From Priapulus caudatus (Eukaryota > Priapulida > Priapulimorpha > Priapulimorphida > Priapulidae), in contig NW_014577195.1 in NCBI RefSeq assembly GCF_000485595.1, positions 348,581-412,580 on the forward strand: DNA of 64,000 bases. The letters run 5' to 3'. The position numbers and the translations under genes are program-made. The notes under the pieces were generated by a model. That model did no database searches and was not told the origin of the DNA. It worked only from the letters and a program-made list of their open reading frames with translations. Below are positions 33,875-44,760 of this stretch, in pieces (position 1 is the stretch's first letter; each line of letters begins with the position of its first letter).

Positions 33875-33960
33875 GCATGTTTTTTGAGGTCTAGCAAAGC
33901 GAGCACCCGCAGGTTGATCGAACTCGTACAGCTTAGGGGGATCCCCCCGGGAATTCTTTG
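33875..33960 (+). CDS. PLS: Possible plastin exon: start of CH3 domain
   Basis: Tentative. Between the linker exon and the next clear CH3 exon a ~85-base exon should encode a segment containing the N-P-x-V-x-x-L-Y motif. Here CCGCAGGTTGATCGA (PQVDR) followed by CTC..TAC.AGC (LYS after two single-base insertions) is found in the right place and strand at about 33907-33932. The upstream NWMNSLG part and the splice sites are not clear, so limits are approximate. Confidence 0.35.
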
Positions 33961-34728
33961 AAAAAATGATGGGCAATTTCGGATTGCATTCCTAAGGCTA
34001 TTTGGTACTATAAGCACTGACTGTTATATGGAAGAACTGTGTATTTTCGTCAGCGAGCCCACCGGTGTTTTGACACAAATTTCTTGTGTGGCGGCTGAGA
34101 ATTGAGTGAGCGCGGCCCGCCTCGCTCGGTGTCATGCAGGGTGAACCTGTGTCTTGTAGATTCTTTGTTGGCAGGATGGTATTGAGAGTTACATAATTGT
34201 AACGCATGTGCAGTAGCTGAATATTCATAATTTGTGTTATGATGTTTAATTTAAGTAATAAGCGCCTCATTCCTCTCACACTCGCACCGCATATGTGAAC
34301 TGATATTCACAGTGCATTTGAATGCAACAAATCAACAAAGTTGGGCAGCGGCAGAATATATGCATGGCATCATTTTTCCTAGTAGCGTATCGGCAACTGG
34401 ATGAATAGTATGGGGTGTGAGTCCCTCATGTGAACTGGCTCTACCAGTGACTTGTTGTGGCATGGACTCATCATTTTCGCAGGTGCGGCTATAGATCTAA
34501 ATGACTAGTAAAGATCAAAACCTTTCAAAATTAAAGTGAATGAATCTAAGTATTGAATATTTATTCTACATCCATGTTAACGTCTTGAGTCATTCATGTC
34601 TTAATTGATTCGTGTCAATCTGCTCATGAATCTTCACGTAAGGGTTCTCTTTAAATCTGTTGTTTAGACGAAGGCCTTACATTTTAACATTATTAATCAT
34701 TTTCTTTTGTATTGCTCTCTGCGATTAG

Positions 34729-34923
34729 TTGTATGGACATCATCAAGCCTGGCATCGCGTCAATTGGACATCGTGTACACAAGACGTTTCCAAGTTGAGG
34801 CCTTCATGGAGCCAGATCGACGAACTGTAACTGATTGCTGTCGAGCTGGAAAGAGCTGAAATTTTTTCCTGGTTGGTGTTGCGGCGCAGGATCTCAATGA
34901 AGGAAACCAGACACTCACACTAG
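34729..34923 (+). CDS. PLS: Plastin/fimbrin exon: CH3 domain core
   Basis: A strong polypyrimidine acceptor (TTTCTTTTGTATTGC...GATTAG, ending 34728) precedes LY-DIIKPGI, then RVHKTFP, NCN, AVEL, and a long clean stretch NFFLVGVAAQDLNEGNQTLTL, which is the diagnostic plastin CH3 motif (vertebrate plastins have QDLNDGNQTLTL). The exon ends in phase 1 at a weak GTCCTA donor at 34924. At least five small indels break the frame in the first two thirds, including a run of six T at about 34862-34867. Together with the next exon it forms one CH3 domain of the actin-binding core. Confidence 0.85.
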
Positions 34924-35120
34924 GTCCTACTTACTTATTATCATGTGGCATACGCACAAGTATGGTCGATGTTAGCATGGCTTTACAAATCGATATATGG
35001 TTTCGAGTATAGAGTGTGAATGGTCTCTCATGTAACTCATTGAGATATAGTGCACTTGTAGGGCACTGGCAGGGTGGCAGTGAGGACTGGAAGCAGATTG
35101 CAGATTCTGATCTGTTGCAG

Positions 35121-35235
35121 CGTGTGGTGTGGCAGTTGGATGAGGGCATACACTCTTAGCATCCTCACTCAGCTGAGTGGAGCTGGCCAAACCCAATCGT
35201 AGAAAGGGAATATCATAGTGTGGGTCAATAACAAG
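35121..35235 (+). CDS. PLS: Plastin/fimbrin exon: end of CH3, start of CH4
   Basis: Acceptor CTGATCTGTTGCAG ends at 35120 and donor GTAAAT begins at 35236. After allowing three single-base insertions it reads VVWQLMRAYTLSILTQLS and then EIIVWVNNK. These match the helix that ends CH3 (VWQLMRRYT in vertebrates) and the first CH4 helix (IIVNWVN). Phase 1 at the start agrees with the previous exon. Like its neighbours it carries insertions at short homopolymers (GG in the QLM and MRA codons). Confidence 0.85.
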
Positions 35236-35488
35236 GTAAATTGCTGGCACGCAGCATAATTCCCGGAAAGCTAAAGTCAATAGAGAGGTCACAAATGACT
35301 GCATAAAAAGAGAGACCGACATTATATGTGTATTTAGTAGCTTAACATTAAGGTTTCCTTTTGTAGATATTATATATTGCTGTTTTAGATATTTATTAGC
35401 AGAAGAAAACTCTTAACACAGCTATCCAGCTTCATTGTGCCAATTGATTCCAGTGGTGTTGCAATTGTTATGCTTCATTGATTTTCAG

Positions 35489-35650
35489 TTGAAAGTCCAG
35501 TAACAAGAAGTCATGCATACACAAAGTTTCCAGGATCCGAGTATAGGTAATGCGGGCCGGGTCCGTGATTGACCTAAGTCGATTTGCGATCAAGCCAAGG
35601 CTCGCCTCAACTATCGACGCGTCGTCAGGATGTGGTCTAAGTGAAACCAG
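35489..35650 (+). CDS. PLS: Plastin/fimbrin exon: CH4 domain, middle part
   Basis: Starts after TTGATTTTCAG (35488) and ends at a strong GTAGGT donor (35651). Visible in order: QSFQDPSI, then VIDL-ID-AIKP after removing inserted bases, NY, and SGCGLSET before the donor; vertebrate CH4 has the same succession of SFKDKTI, VVDLIDAIQP, INYDL and SGNLTED. An alternative donor GTAATG at 35547 would cut the exon short, but the DLIDAI motif lies beyond it, so I keep the longer exon. Several one-base insertions are needed to hold one frame. Confidence 0.75.
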
Positions 35651-36439
35651 GTAGGTCGTGGAGTGTGTACAGTTGTATTGCGTGGGGTAGGGTTACCGTG
35701 GCAGAGAGCTGAGGGTATGTTCTGTTGAGATGGACGTAGAACCTGTATGTATGCTATCAAGGAGTCATCAATAGGAGTAACGAACCCAGTTAAGGCATGT
35801 CGAATGACAGTAATTGACATGTTATGAACGATATTGTTAAGCAGGAGGGAAAATACCAATAAAAAAATACTAAAAATGTGGAATTTTTTTATTTTTAAAT
35901 GTCAAATAGTATAAATAAGCACCAAGTCGTGTTTAACTTCGAAATCCGCTTGGCAAACCTCGCTAGTTGTTTGCATTGGCTATGCGATAAAGGGGCTTTC
36001 AAAAGCCTTGCCCTTTGTTTCGGTCACAAGTTGTTGAAAATGCGGTATAAATCTGCAAAAACCACATTGTACGTTTGGACCGCATATCTCCCGATTTGTC
36101 ATTTTTGTGACAGACCGAATGATTAGACACGTAATTAGTTTAATGATTAAGGTAAGAATTTGAGCTCAAGTAATTGCGAGTTAAACACAATTAAATCATA
36201 GGTAGACTAAGGCACTACATGTTGAATTTTGGCCGGTTCAGTTGCTTACTTCCTATTGATAGGCTCGCTGATGCTATGCTTCGTATGTATGGCATGTATG
36301 TAATGGGTATGATGTGCTTCATGGAGGTTAAGAGGTTGCTTGTAAGTGAGGGAGGCCCTACTTCGTTTGGCAAGATAGACCTTTCTTGTGAGAAAGATGT
36401 AGGGCCTGCCTACAGGGAGTATAGGGTCTGTTTTTAGCA

Positions 36440-37470
36440 TTCAGGGCTTGACCTGCGTCAAGATGAGGCTATTGCCATGGGGCGTCGTGCCGTGCGTGAA
36501 CGACCGAGTCCGTCCCGTCTGTCGTCAACGATTCTGGCTACGGTCAACGTAACTTGAGAAGCCGTTTGCACCGCAGCATGTTAAATTGCATAGCAGTGTT
36601 ACTCCTATGGGACGAGATGTGAACGTCCTACTTCTCGGGCGGACGCCAGTCTGACCTACTTTCGACCACGGCCAACTTTTTAGCAAAAAATGGAAATGGC
36701 CATAACTCAGTTCAGGTTCGCAACGAATCATTTTCCTCTCATTTTTGGGCTATGTGAATGACTAACGACTGGCCCCAAAACATATCACAGGGGGTTTTTT
36801 ATAATTTGAAAAAAATGTCAAATTAGGTAGATTTTGGCAATTTTCACTAATGCCATTCAGTGTCTGCCTACGGTCAACGATAACTCAAGAAAACGGCAGT
36901 TTGACCCACATGTTTCAAATTGCATACAGTTGTTACTCCTATGGGATGAAGATTTGAGCGTCACTATTGTCGGAGCAGTGCGCAGTCGACCTACCTTTCG
37001 AGCCACGCCAACTTTTTGGCAAAATGGAAATGGCCATCTAGATACATCGATTTTGTTAAAAATTTACCTACATTACCTTTACCGCTAATCATACCTACGT
37101 GTATATCTGTGTTTTAGATTCTTTGTTACAGTAATTTGCAGCTGGAATATTTTATTACTTTTATTTGCGGCGATTAATCGAAAACCAAAATGGCGGCATC
37201 ATTTAGGCGTAGCGCACTCTCGCCCAGATTTCTAGACTTTCAGATCTTGAACAGTTATTTTCGGCATCAGAACCCCTAACCCGTGAACAAAATCAGTAAA
37301 CATTTCTATTAGTATACAAACGGCGGAAATAAGGACTTTTGATCACATATTCGGTCCTTCATAAACTGAAAACACAATACGCAACTTTTAAATATATCTC
37401 CCTCTTCTATCACACCCAAGTGAGCTAAGTGTCATTGACAATTTTTTATTTAATCGCGAGATGAGGTGTA
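36440..37470. repeat. Dispersed repeat inside plastin intron: two ~325-bp monomers plus 3' part
   Basis: Monomers begin near 36536 and 36862, followed by a segment (37085-37470) homologous to 40495-40840, including ACAGTAATTTG and TTTAGGCGTAGCGC words. Bases 35660-36430 of the same intron hold nothing recognised. Confidence 0.8.
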
Positions 37471-37745
37471 GCTTACAGGGGTTGGTAAAGAGAGGTAGGC
37501 ACATGCCTTTTATGGATCAGTAGTGCTTGGTTTCAGGGTAAGGGGCCGCTCGGGCTAGGTGGGGGGGGGGCTTTCCCCATATATAAAGAGGTAGAGGTAT
37601 AAGGAATTAGCAGTTCTATTCTTTAGGAAGGATCTTAGTGGAGAGTCCTGCAGTTGGAGACCCTTCTAGCTTGTTCTAGGAGAGAAGGGTGTTTAGCCAG
37701 CATCTCCACCGTGTAAGAATTGCTAATCAGCCTTTCTTTTAATAG

Positions 37746-37941
37746 GATCGCATGCTGAATGCTCAATACGCTATCCTTCGAATGGCAAGGAAGACTGGTG
37801 CCAAAGGTATCCTCTCTGCCAGAGACATCGTCGAGGTCAAATCCAAGATGGTGATGACCGTATTCGCCTTGCCTCATGGGCCGTGCTACATCCCTTCACA
37901 GGACCCGTGGTTGGCAAGCAATGGAACAAACGGGCAAGTAG
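37746..37941 (+). CDS. PLS: Plastin/fimbrin terminal exon: end of CH4 and C-terminus
   Basis: Follows TTTCTTTTAATAG. It reads DRMLNAQYAILRMARK, GAKGILSARDIVEVKSK and MVMTVFA in one frame. At 37869 an extra t shifts the frame; the next frame continues CLMGR, so the joint motif MVMTVFA-CLMGR is the near-invariant plastin C-terminus. After CLMGR the family normally ends within a few residues, whereas here about 18 further codons run to TAG at 37939-37941, so either the tail is extended or another indel hides the true stop. This exon is ~2.1 kb after the previous one because a dispersed repeat (36.44-37.47 kb) lies in the intron. Confidence 0.85.
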
Positions 37942-38608
37942 ATGTGGTTTCTGCAGGTGTTTGGATCACCTTTCGGCACATGCAATGTGCACCTAGAACA
38001 CTTTTTCGCTGCACGGTGTCTGTGTGGCATTAACATCTGGCTCTATATTTCCAATGTCTATCTTTGTTTGTTGTTTAATACGGAGGTTTGAATATTCATT
38101 TTCATTTATAATTGCCATGAACATGGCCACATGCCCCATGTTAGAATAGAGGCAGCTCTGTAGTGTGGGGCAACAATCAACCGACCATCGCCTCTTCAAT
38201 TCTTGTTCCCAGCAACCATAGGAAATCAGTAAATTGGTGTATATGTTGTCACTACAGTTAAGCGATACAACAAGCCAACTGATATATACATTCCATGAGG
38301 GTAAATGGCAATTTGAAAGAAATACAAGAGATCGATAGAGCCATGAAACAAGCCCTTCCCCAATTGTCTTTTTTATAATCTGCATTTTTGGTTTGTAGTA
38401 ACGATATACACCGGCCTTGATGAATTCATTTTGTAGTTGGGAAGTCAATATAACGGAGAGATGGGCCCTTGTGAGTGATGAAAGGTTCATTTCTATAAAA
38501 ACTAGGCGAGCTGGTTTTTTAATCGAGCGGCATCCACATATTGAATGTGTTTTTTAGTCACAGTTTTACGGGAATTATGTCGTGTAAAGAAACTCGACAC
38601 TTAATATC
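37942..38608. other. Possible plastin 3' UTR; no other gene
   Basis: Follows the terminal plastin exon. A 165-codon open frame on the - strand (37993-38490) has no recognisable domain and is probably chance. No AATAAA polyadenylation signal was located. Confidence 0.35.
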
Positions 38609-38633
38609 NNNNNNNNNNNNNNNNNNNNNNNNN
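38609..38633. other. Assembly gap (25 N)
   Basis: 25 N adjoining a TA run. Confidence 1.
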
Positions 38634-38689
38634 TATATATATATTTATTTATTTACTGTGAAGGGTATCGGTAAGCATCGACGTGTAAA

Positions 38690-39350
38690 CAATTCCAAAC
38701 GAGCGCGCGCGAGTAGTAAATAATATTTTAACTGACAGCTAAGCGAAGCGCCTAATGTCGCAAACATCGAGGTGCGCACACACAGCATCGGCTCCGATGG
38801 GACGAATGGCCTTTCTCTTGGAACGCTGGGTCCGTCCTTGTCTGGGAAGCTGCGCGATGGGAATGCAGCAGTAGATGTTCGACCCGGAATGAATGTGAAC
38901 TGTGAACTGGCAATGGATGCGAGTGCACCGAAGCCAAAGCAGCAGTGGCCGTGCATTTATATAACGTGAAACAAGTGTGCACGCAACAATAATGGTAATT
39001 GGTCCGAAAAGGTCACACCGTCGGCGACTCAGGATGGCTGTGCCTTGTTATTCGAAAGTCTCGCTTTCATCACTCAGAAACGAAAACGCGAATCGGATTA
39101 GAATGCGATCTGATTCGGCCGCCTGGCGCATCAGTGCTGACTAACGCGCACGTAGACACATACGCACGTAGCTCGGACAGCGCATATGAGTTTATTGCCC
39201 GTAAAAGCCCGGTGCGAAAAGCGGGCACTTTGAATTTAATTTGAAAACAGGATGCTGAGCACGCTAAGTACGGGCTACACTGCGCGTAGCCTAGGGTGAC
39301 GTGCGTGCGTGCGTGCGTGTATGTATGTGGCTGCGTGCGTGCGAGCGTGC
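38690..39350. repeat. Duplicated block, copy of 49240-49860
   Basis: From CTGACAGCTAAGCGAAG to the GTGCGTGC repeat this block matches 49240-49860. From 38928 onward the match is base-for-base apart from about five substitutions and one 18-base indel; before that the other copy is indel-rich. No protein was recognised. Confidence 0.9.
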
Positions 39351-40840
39351 GTGTGTGTGTGTGTGTGTGTACGCGGTTTCGTCGTTGGTAGTATCTCTCT
39401 AACACATGAATTCGGATGTATCACACATTTGTCAAATTTCGCACAGGGAAGCTTTACTATTGGCTTCCTGACCAACCACTTTCCCCGTTTCATCTGCATG
39501 CCTTAGTTCAATGCTTGTTTACTGAAACACAAAAATATACTTAGAAATCATGCTTTCAAATTGTTTTTGAAAGCAAACCATTGCATTGTTGTTCATTTGT
39601 ATTTTGGATATATTGCCAAAATACGTCAGGTGGTTGGAGATAATGGACATAAATCGTAAATTGTGAATCATATAACAATTATAGCTATATATATATAAGT
39701 ATGAATGCACAATCAATGGAATCAAGATATACAGGAGCCAGGCTCGACGAAAAGCACGTAATCCCTAATTTACTGCGCATGGTCTAACTTCGTCTAGTAT
39801 TTTTCGAGTGCGACGCGATCAAATTTCATTAATAAGGTTTCTCCGTAGATTTACCAGGTGCTGATTTCAGACTCCCCAGTTATAGCGTCTACCAATAATG
39901 GAAGAAAAACATGCACTGCAACAATTACCAATAATTGGCCTGCCACCTGGCGATCCTCAGCGAAGTTCGATTGGTTGCTTTTTTCCATCCAGGCCCGGTT
40001 GTTTTCACGTCGATTCTGTCTTACGTGCTCTATCCTTTCGTGCACTGTCCGTCGTTAAATCCAGGCAAACTTTCTCCGCCGGCGTTTTGATTGGCGTACG
40101 CGATTTTTAGCTTGCCTTGACATCGTCAAGATGAGCTATTGCCATGGGGTGTCGTCCGTCGTACGTCCGTACGTACGTCTGTCCGTCCGTCAACATTTGG
40201 CTACGGTCAACGATAACTCAAGAACAGTTTGACCCACATGTTTCAAATTGCATATAGTTGTTACTCCTATGGGAGAGGTTTGAACGTCCTATTTTGGAGC
40301 ACGCCAGTCGACCTACTTTCGAGCCACGCCCACTTTTTGGCAAAAATAAAAATGGCCATCTAAATTCATTCGATTTTGTTAAATTTTGGTATGTGAATGT
40401 GTAAGGCTAGCCCCAAAACAATTGTTACTCCTATGGGAGAGATGACAAATTCCTATTACGTGTATTTCATCTAACTGGTTAACAATTCTACAATCATACC
40501 TATATACGTGTAATATTGAGTTTTCGATTTTTCGTTACAGTAATTTGGCTGGAATATTTTATTGTTTTTATTTACGCGATATTCGAAAACCAGAATGGCG
40601 ATCATTTAGGCGTAGCGCCATCTCTCGTCAAGATTTCAGACTTTCAGATCTGAAACATTTATTTTCGCATCAAAACTTATGCATATATGATTATCAAGAG
40701 TATATAATGGGAGATATGCTATATAATGGGAGTTTTCCCATATATACTCTTGCTTTATATATCCCCCCTCCCTCTTCTATCACACTCAAGGTGAGCTACA
40801 GTGGCATTGACACTTTTATTAGTTGTTGTTCCGTACATGA
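39351..40840. repeat. Most complete copy of the composite dispersed repeat
   Basis: Comprises the block shared with 30861-31640 (39360-40130), one ~325-bp monomer (40150-40480) and a 3' part shared with 37085-37470 (40495-40840), ending GTGAGCTACAGTGGCATTGACAC. A related ending lies at 60207. The order suggests that the pieces at 30.8-32.7 and 36.4-37.5 kb belong to one ~1.5-kb repeat. No transposase motif was found. Confidence 0.75.
40690..40760. repeat. TATCAAGAG-edged imperfect palindrome
   Basis: CAAGAGTATATAATGGGA on the left is mirrored by TCCCATATATACTCTTG on the right with one indel. It replaces about 100 bases that are present in the other copy at ~37.27-37.38 kb. Confidence 0.75.
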
Positions 40841-41362
40841 CGTAAAAAATCGTTTAATGATTATGTATTCTAAAAGTAACTGTGAACGCTAAACTGCTTG
40901 CGGGAAATCGATAGAGGCTAATATTTACATCTTTTCCACCGACCGTGATTATCTATCAGATTACGGCCGCGCAATATAGTTTTAATGGCGCTTTTAATTA
41001 TTATGTTGTTCGGCTAATTAGGTAGGGCTGTGATAATTAGGCCGCTGTGAGCGCAATATCGCGCAAACATGCTAAAAGCGAAACCCGAGTTCTCACGTCG
41101 TAGTACGGCTTCCGTGACAAGCATGCTTCATTGATTGTGGTGTGGCATAGGGTCTACGTGTTCTGTACGACAAGAAGATCCGGCCGTTCGACACAATATT
41201 GTTCGGATAATGTATGTAACCATGTCCCAGTTTATGGTTAACATGTACGCCAACACAAGTAACCAGCAGGTCCCGTTGCACAAGACAGCGACGGAGGACC
41301 CCCGCTACGCCGGTTGTCTGTACGTTACTACGTTACCTACGTCACCTATACGTTACCTACGT
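40841..41362. other. No gene recognised
   Basis: Unique-looking sequence; a 102-codon frame at 41135-41443 runs into the MITE and has no known domain. Confidence 0.45.
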
Positions 41363-41588
41363 CAGGGCCGTAGCCTGTGTGTGTGTGGGGGGGGGCAAGG
41401 GGGCCGGTGCCCCCTACATTTTGGATCAAAATTTAAAAAGTAAGCTACGTGATTTTCTTGGTCACTTATCCGTGAAAGCCTTGTCTCAGACCCACCTCCT
41501 ACCACACTATGGACGTCGCTCATCATTACACAGTTGAGTCATGAAATTTTGCCCCCCCCCGTAGGAATTTGCTCAGCCTACGGCCCTG
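41363..41588. mobile_element. hAT-type MITE (226 bp)
   Basis: Ends are CAGGGCCGTAGCCTG and the inverted CAGGGCCGTAGGCTG (one mismatch), followed inside by G-rich GGGGGGCAAGGGGG and C-rich TTTTGCCCCCCCCC. CAGGG-CCGTAG ends are typical of hAT elements. TACGT directly flanks both sides as a 5-base direct repeat (41358-41362 and 41589-41593), consistent with a shortened hAT target duplication. No transposase ORF fits in the length. Confidence 0.85.
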
Positions 41589-41798
41589 TACGTAAACGTG
41601 CCCGTCTCGGTTTTGAATAGATAGACTGTGATCGGTCAATAAACACAATAACGCGATTGCGCTGTGGACAAATTGACGATCTGTAGTGTCAGCTCTTTAT
41701 GTGTCCACCGGATCATCGCCGTCGAATACATTCAATTACATCTAATAGAATTATTTGAACTTTAAAACATGCAGACGTGTGTGCATATCCGCGATATA

Positions 41799-41837
41799 TA
41801 GACAGGACCTAAATGTAATATACTTAGATCCTGTCTA
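41799..41837. repeat. 39-bp palindrome
   Basis: TAGACAGGACCTAA (41799-41812) is mirrored at 41824-41837 with one mismatch around an 11-base AT loop. Bases 41840-42980 hold no recognised gene; a GCGCCCTCTA/TAGAGGGCGC inverted pair lies at about 42805 and 42855. Confidence 0.85.
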
Positions 41838-42984
41838 AATTAAATCGACATATTATGTCGAAAGCCGTTCACATATATTGCATAGCGGCGTACGTAAATT
41901 TTGATATGATGATAGGTGGCGTAGGCGATGCAGTGTTGCGGTGAGAAGCATTCGTCTGCTAGTCAGTATAATGGTAATCAGCATTCATGCGCTCGTCTTC
42001 CGCAAGACCGGCTGCGCTCAGCGAGATGGCGGGATTGAAAACGAAGTTACCAATAGAAAATCTGCAATGCAAACGAGCAAATGTGATTATGAGTCGAGTT
42101 TATTGTCGATTGTTGTCTGGCCCGTGCGCCATTCGATATTAGATATATTTTATATTGTCGATATTCTGCATAAATCATGGTGCGCAAATTAAAGCGAACG
42201 CAAATTTTACAATGATAGTCACTGCCGATGTTATAATTCAATCGTGCGGGAAGTGGAGGGGAACACTTTCTGCTTGAATTTGTTTCTACATAACTTAGAT
42301 TTTCTAATAATTTCACCGAAATGTGCCAGCTGTACTCACGTTGAGAACGATTGCATTGCTAATTAATCGCAAAATTTTTCTCAATGCGCCATGGTACGAG
42401 GTAGGGGGATTAAAAATGAAATAAAAAAAAATTGTTATATATCATGCAGTTCATACTTGTGTTTTTCGTGTCTTTCCAAGCATATAGTACCAGCGTCATT
42501 TAATTTATACTTGACCGTCATGCATTCTATAGTCAAGCCGTAATCATTCAAGAATATTGTTACTGTTACGCATCGTCAGGCACGCGTCAGACAATATTGT
42601 GCACTGTTTCAGTCACGTCAGACACTCGCCTCTACTCGGCATATCGCTAAATTAGAGTTGACGGTTTTAAACATTAGTTATACATAGTAGTAATCTCGGT
42701 CGCTTTGCTTTGCGAGAAATGAGCATTCGCGTCACTTTACATCACGACCTGATATGTAAATGCCACACACCGCGTTTTCGCGCGCTTTGCGCGATCGTAA
42801 CGCAGCGCCCTCTACCGGGTCGTCGCCACCGGCGACGTTCCGCGGGCGTGCGACTAGAGGGCGCGAGTGACATTCCAACAAGGCGCACTGTTGCGTGGCT
42901 CAGGTGTGTGAGCGCGTCTGCGCAGGCACGTCTCCGCACGTTTTCTCAAAATAATGGATTTCAAATGAAGTCGGGCCGCTGTAA

Positions 42985-44760
42985 TATCGCTCGGCGCGTG
43001 GGCTGTCCGCCACACCTCCCCCTCCCCACCACGTTGTTCCACCCGCTTTCCCCCCACGTCTACCGCATGCATGGCCGCTGTAGCGCGCGGGCTGTTTCGC
43101 GCCAGCACCGTCCCCCTCCTCACCACGTTGTTCAATCCCGCCCTCCGCCCAACGTCTACGGCATGGCAGGTCCCTGTAGCGCGTGCTGTCCGCCACACCT
43201 CCGCCCGGCTCCCGCACCACGTTGTTTCAAATCCCCACTCCCCACGTCCTACACGCATCGCAGGCCCCTGTAGCGGGCGTGGGCTGTCCGGCCATCGCTC
43301 CCTCCCCACCAACGTTGTTCAATCCCCCATCGCCACGAGGCACACGGATACGACGGAGCTAGCCTACCCCGCACGATTATCTAACCGGCCATGGCAGGCC
43401 CGTGTAGCGCGCGGGCTGTCCCGCCACACAATCCCCCTCCGCCAGCCACGTTGTTCAATTCCCCGCTCCCGCCGAAACGTCTAACCCGCATGGCAGGCCC
43501 TGTAGCGCGCGGCTGCTGTCCCGCGCACAGCCTCCGACCCTCCCCACCAACGTTGTTGCAACCCACTCACCGCCACGTCTACCGCATTGCAGGCCCTGTA
43601 GCGCGTGGCTGTCCGCCACACGCTCCCCCTCCACCCGACACCACGTTGTTCAAAAGTCCCCCTACACGGACCACGTATCTACCGCATGCAGGCCCTGTAC
43701 GCGCGTGGGCCTGTCCGGCCAATCCTCCCCTCCCCACCACGTTGTTCAATCCGTCCCTCCCCCACGTCTAATCCGCATGCAGGCCCTGTAGCGCTAAGCG
43801 GGCCTGTCCGCCCACAGCCCGTCCCGCCTCCCCACGCAGCTTGTCAATCCCCCCTTCCGCCACGCTCTACGCATGCAGGCCCGGTGTAAGGCGCGCGGCT
43901 GTCGCCCATACCTCCGCGGCGCCCCCCGTCCCACCGACGTTGTTGCAATCCCCCCTCACGCCGCGACGCTACCGCAAGTGCGCACAGGCCCTGTAGCGCG
44001 TGGGCTGTCCGCGCACACCTCCGCCCTCCCCACCAACGTTTTGGTTCCAATGTTCCCCCCTCCCCCACGGTCTACCGCAATGCAGGCCCCTGTCAGGCGC
44101 GTGGCTGTCCGCCATCCGTCCCCCTCACCCACCACGTGTTCAACTCCGCCGCCTCCCCACGTTCTTACCGCATGGCAGGCCCTGTAGCGCGTGGCTGTCC
44201 GCCATCCCTATCCCCCTCCCACCACGTTGTTCTCCCCACGTCTACCGCATGGCAGCCCTGTAGGCGGCGTGGGCTGGGTCCGCCACCCTGCCCCTGCCCC
44301 ACCGACGTTGTTCATTCCCCCTCCCCCACATCTACCGCATGCAGGCCGCTGTAGCGGCGGGCGTGTCCGCGCACAACCTCCCCCGCGCACCGCACGTTGT
44401 GTAATCCCCCCCCTCCCCCACGTCTATCCGCATGCAGGCCCCTGTAGCGCGCGGGCTGTCGGCGCCACACCCTTCCCCCTCCCGGGCCACCACGTTGTTC
44501 CGAATCCCCCCGTCCGCCGACGTCTACAGCATGCAAGGCGGCCTGTAGGCGCGTGGCTGGCCGCCCATTCACGGCCTCCTTCCCACCACGTCCGGGCGAT
44601 CGTTGTTCAATCCACCCTCCCCCGACTGTCTACCGCCTATTGCACGGGCGCCTGTAGCGCGTGGGGCATGTTCGCGCGGACACATCTCCCCCTCCCGCAC
44701 ACGTGTCAATCCCCCTCCCGCCCACGTCTACGCGCATAACAGCCCTGTCGGCGCGACCGA
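42985..44760. repeat. GC-rich ~85-90 bp minisatellite, ~20 copies
   Basis: Consensus words in each unit: CATGGCAGGCCCTGTAGCG, CGTGGCTGTCCGCC, CACCTCCCCCTCCCC, ACCACGTTGTTCAATCC and CACGTCTACCG. Units differ mainly by one-base indels and not by substitutions. Long frames on both strands switch constantly and carry no domain. Confidence 0.92.

Noticed and set aside
33938-33957. Cloning-vector polylinker (overlapping GGATCC, CCCGGG, GAATTC)
   Set aside because: The spacing does not match a vector polylinker I can place, no vector sequence adjoins it, and it lies within an indel-rich plastin intron/exon region, so chance or read error is likelier.
37993-38490. 165-codon gene on the - strand
   Set aside because: No recognisable domain, and it overlaps the likely plastin 3' UTR; a frame of this length is expected by chance in AT-rich DNA.
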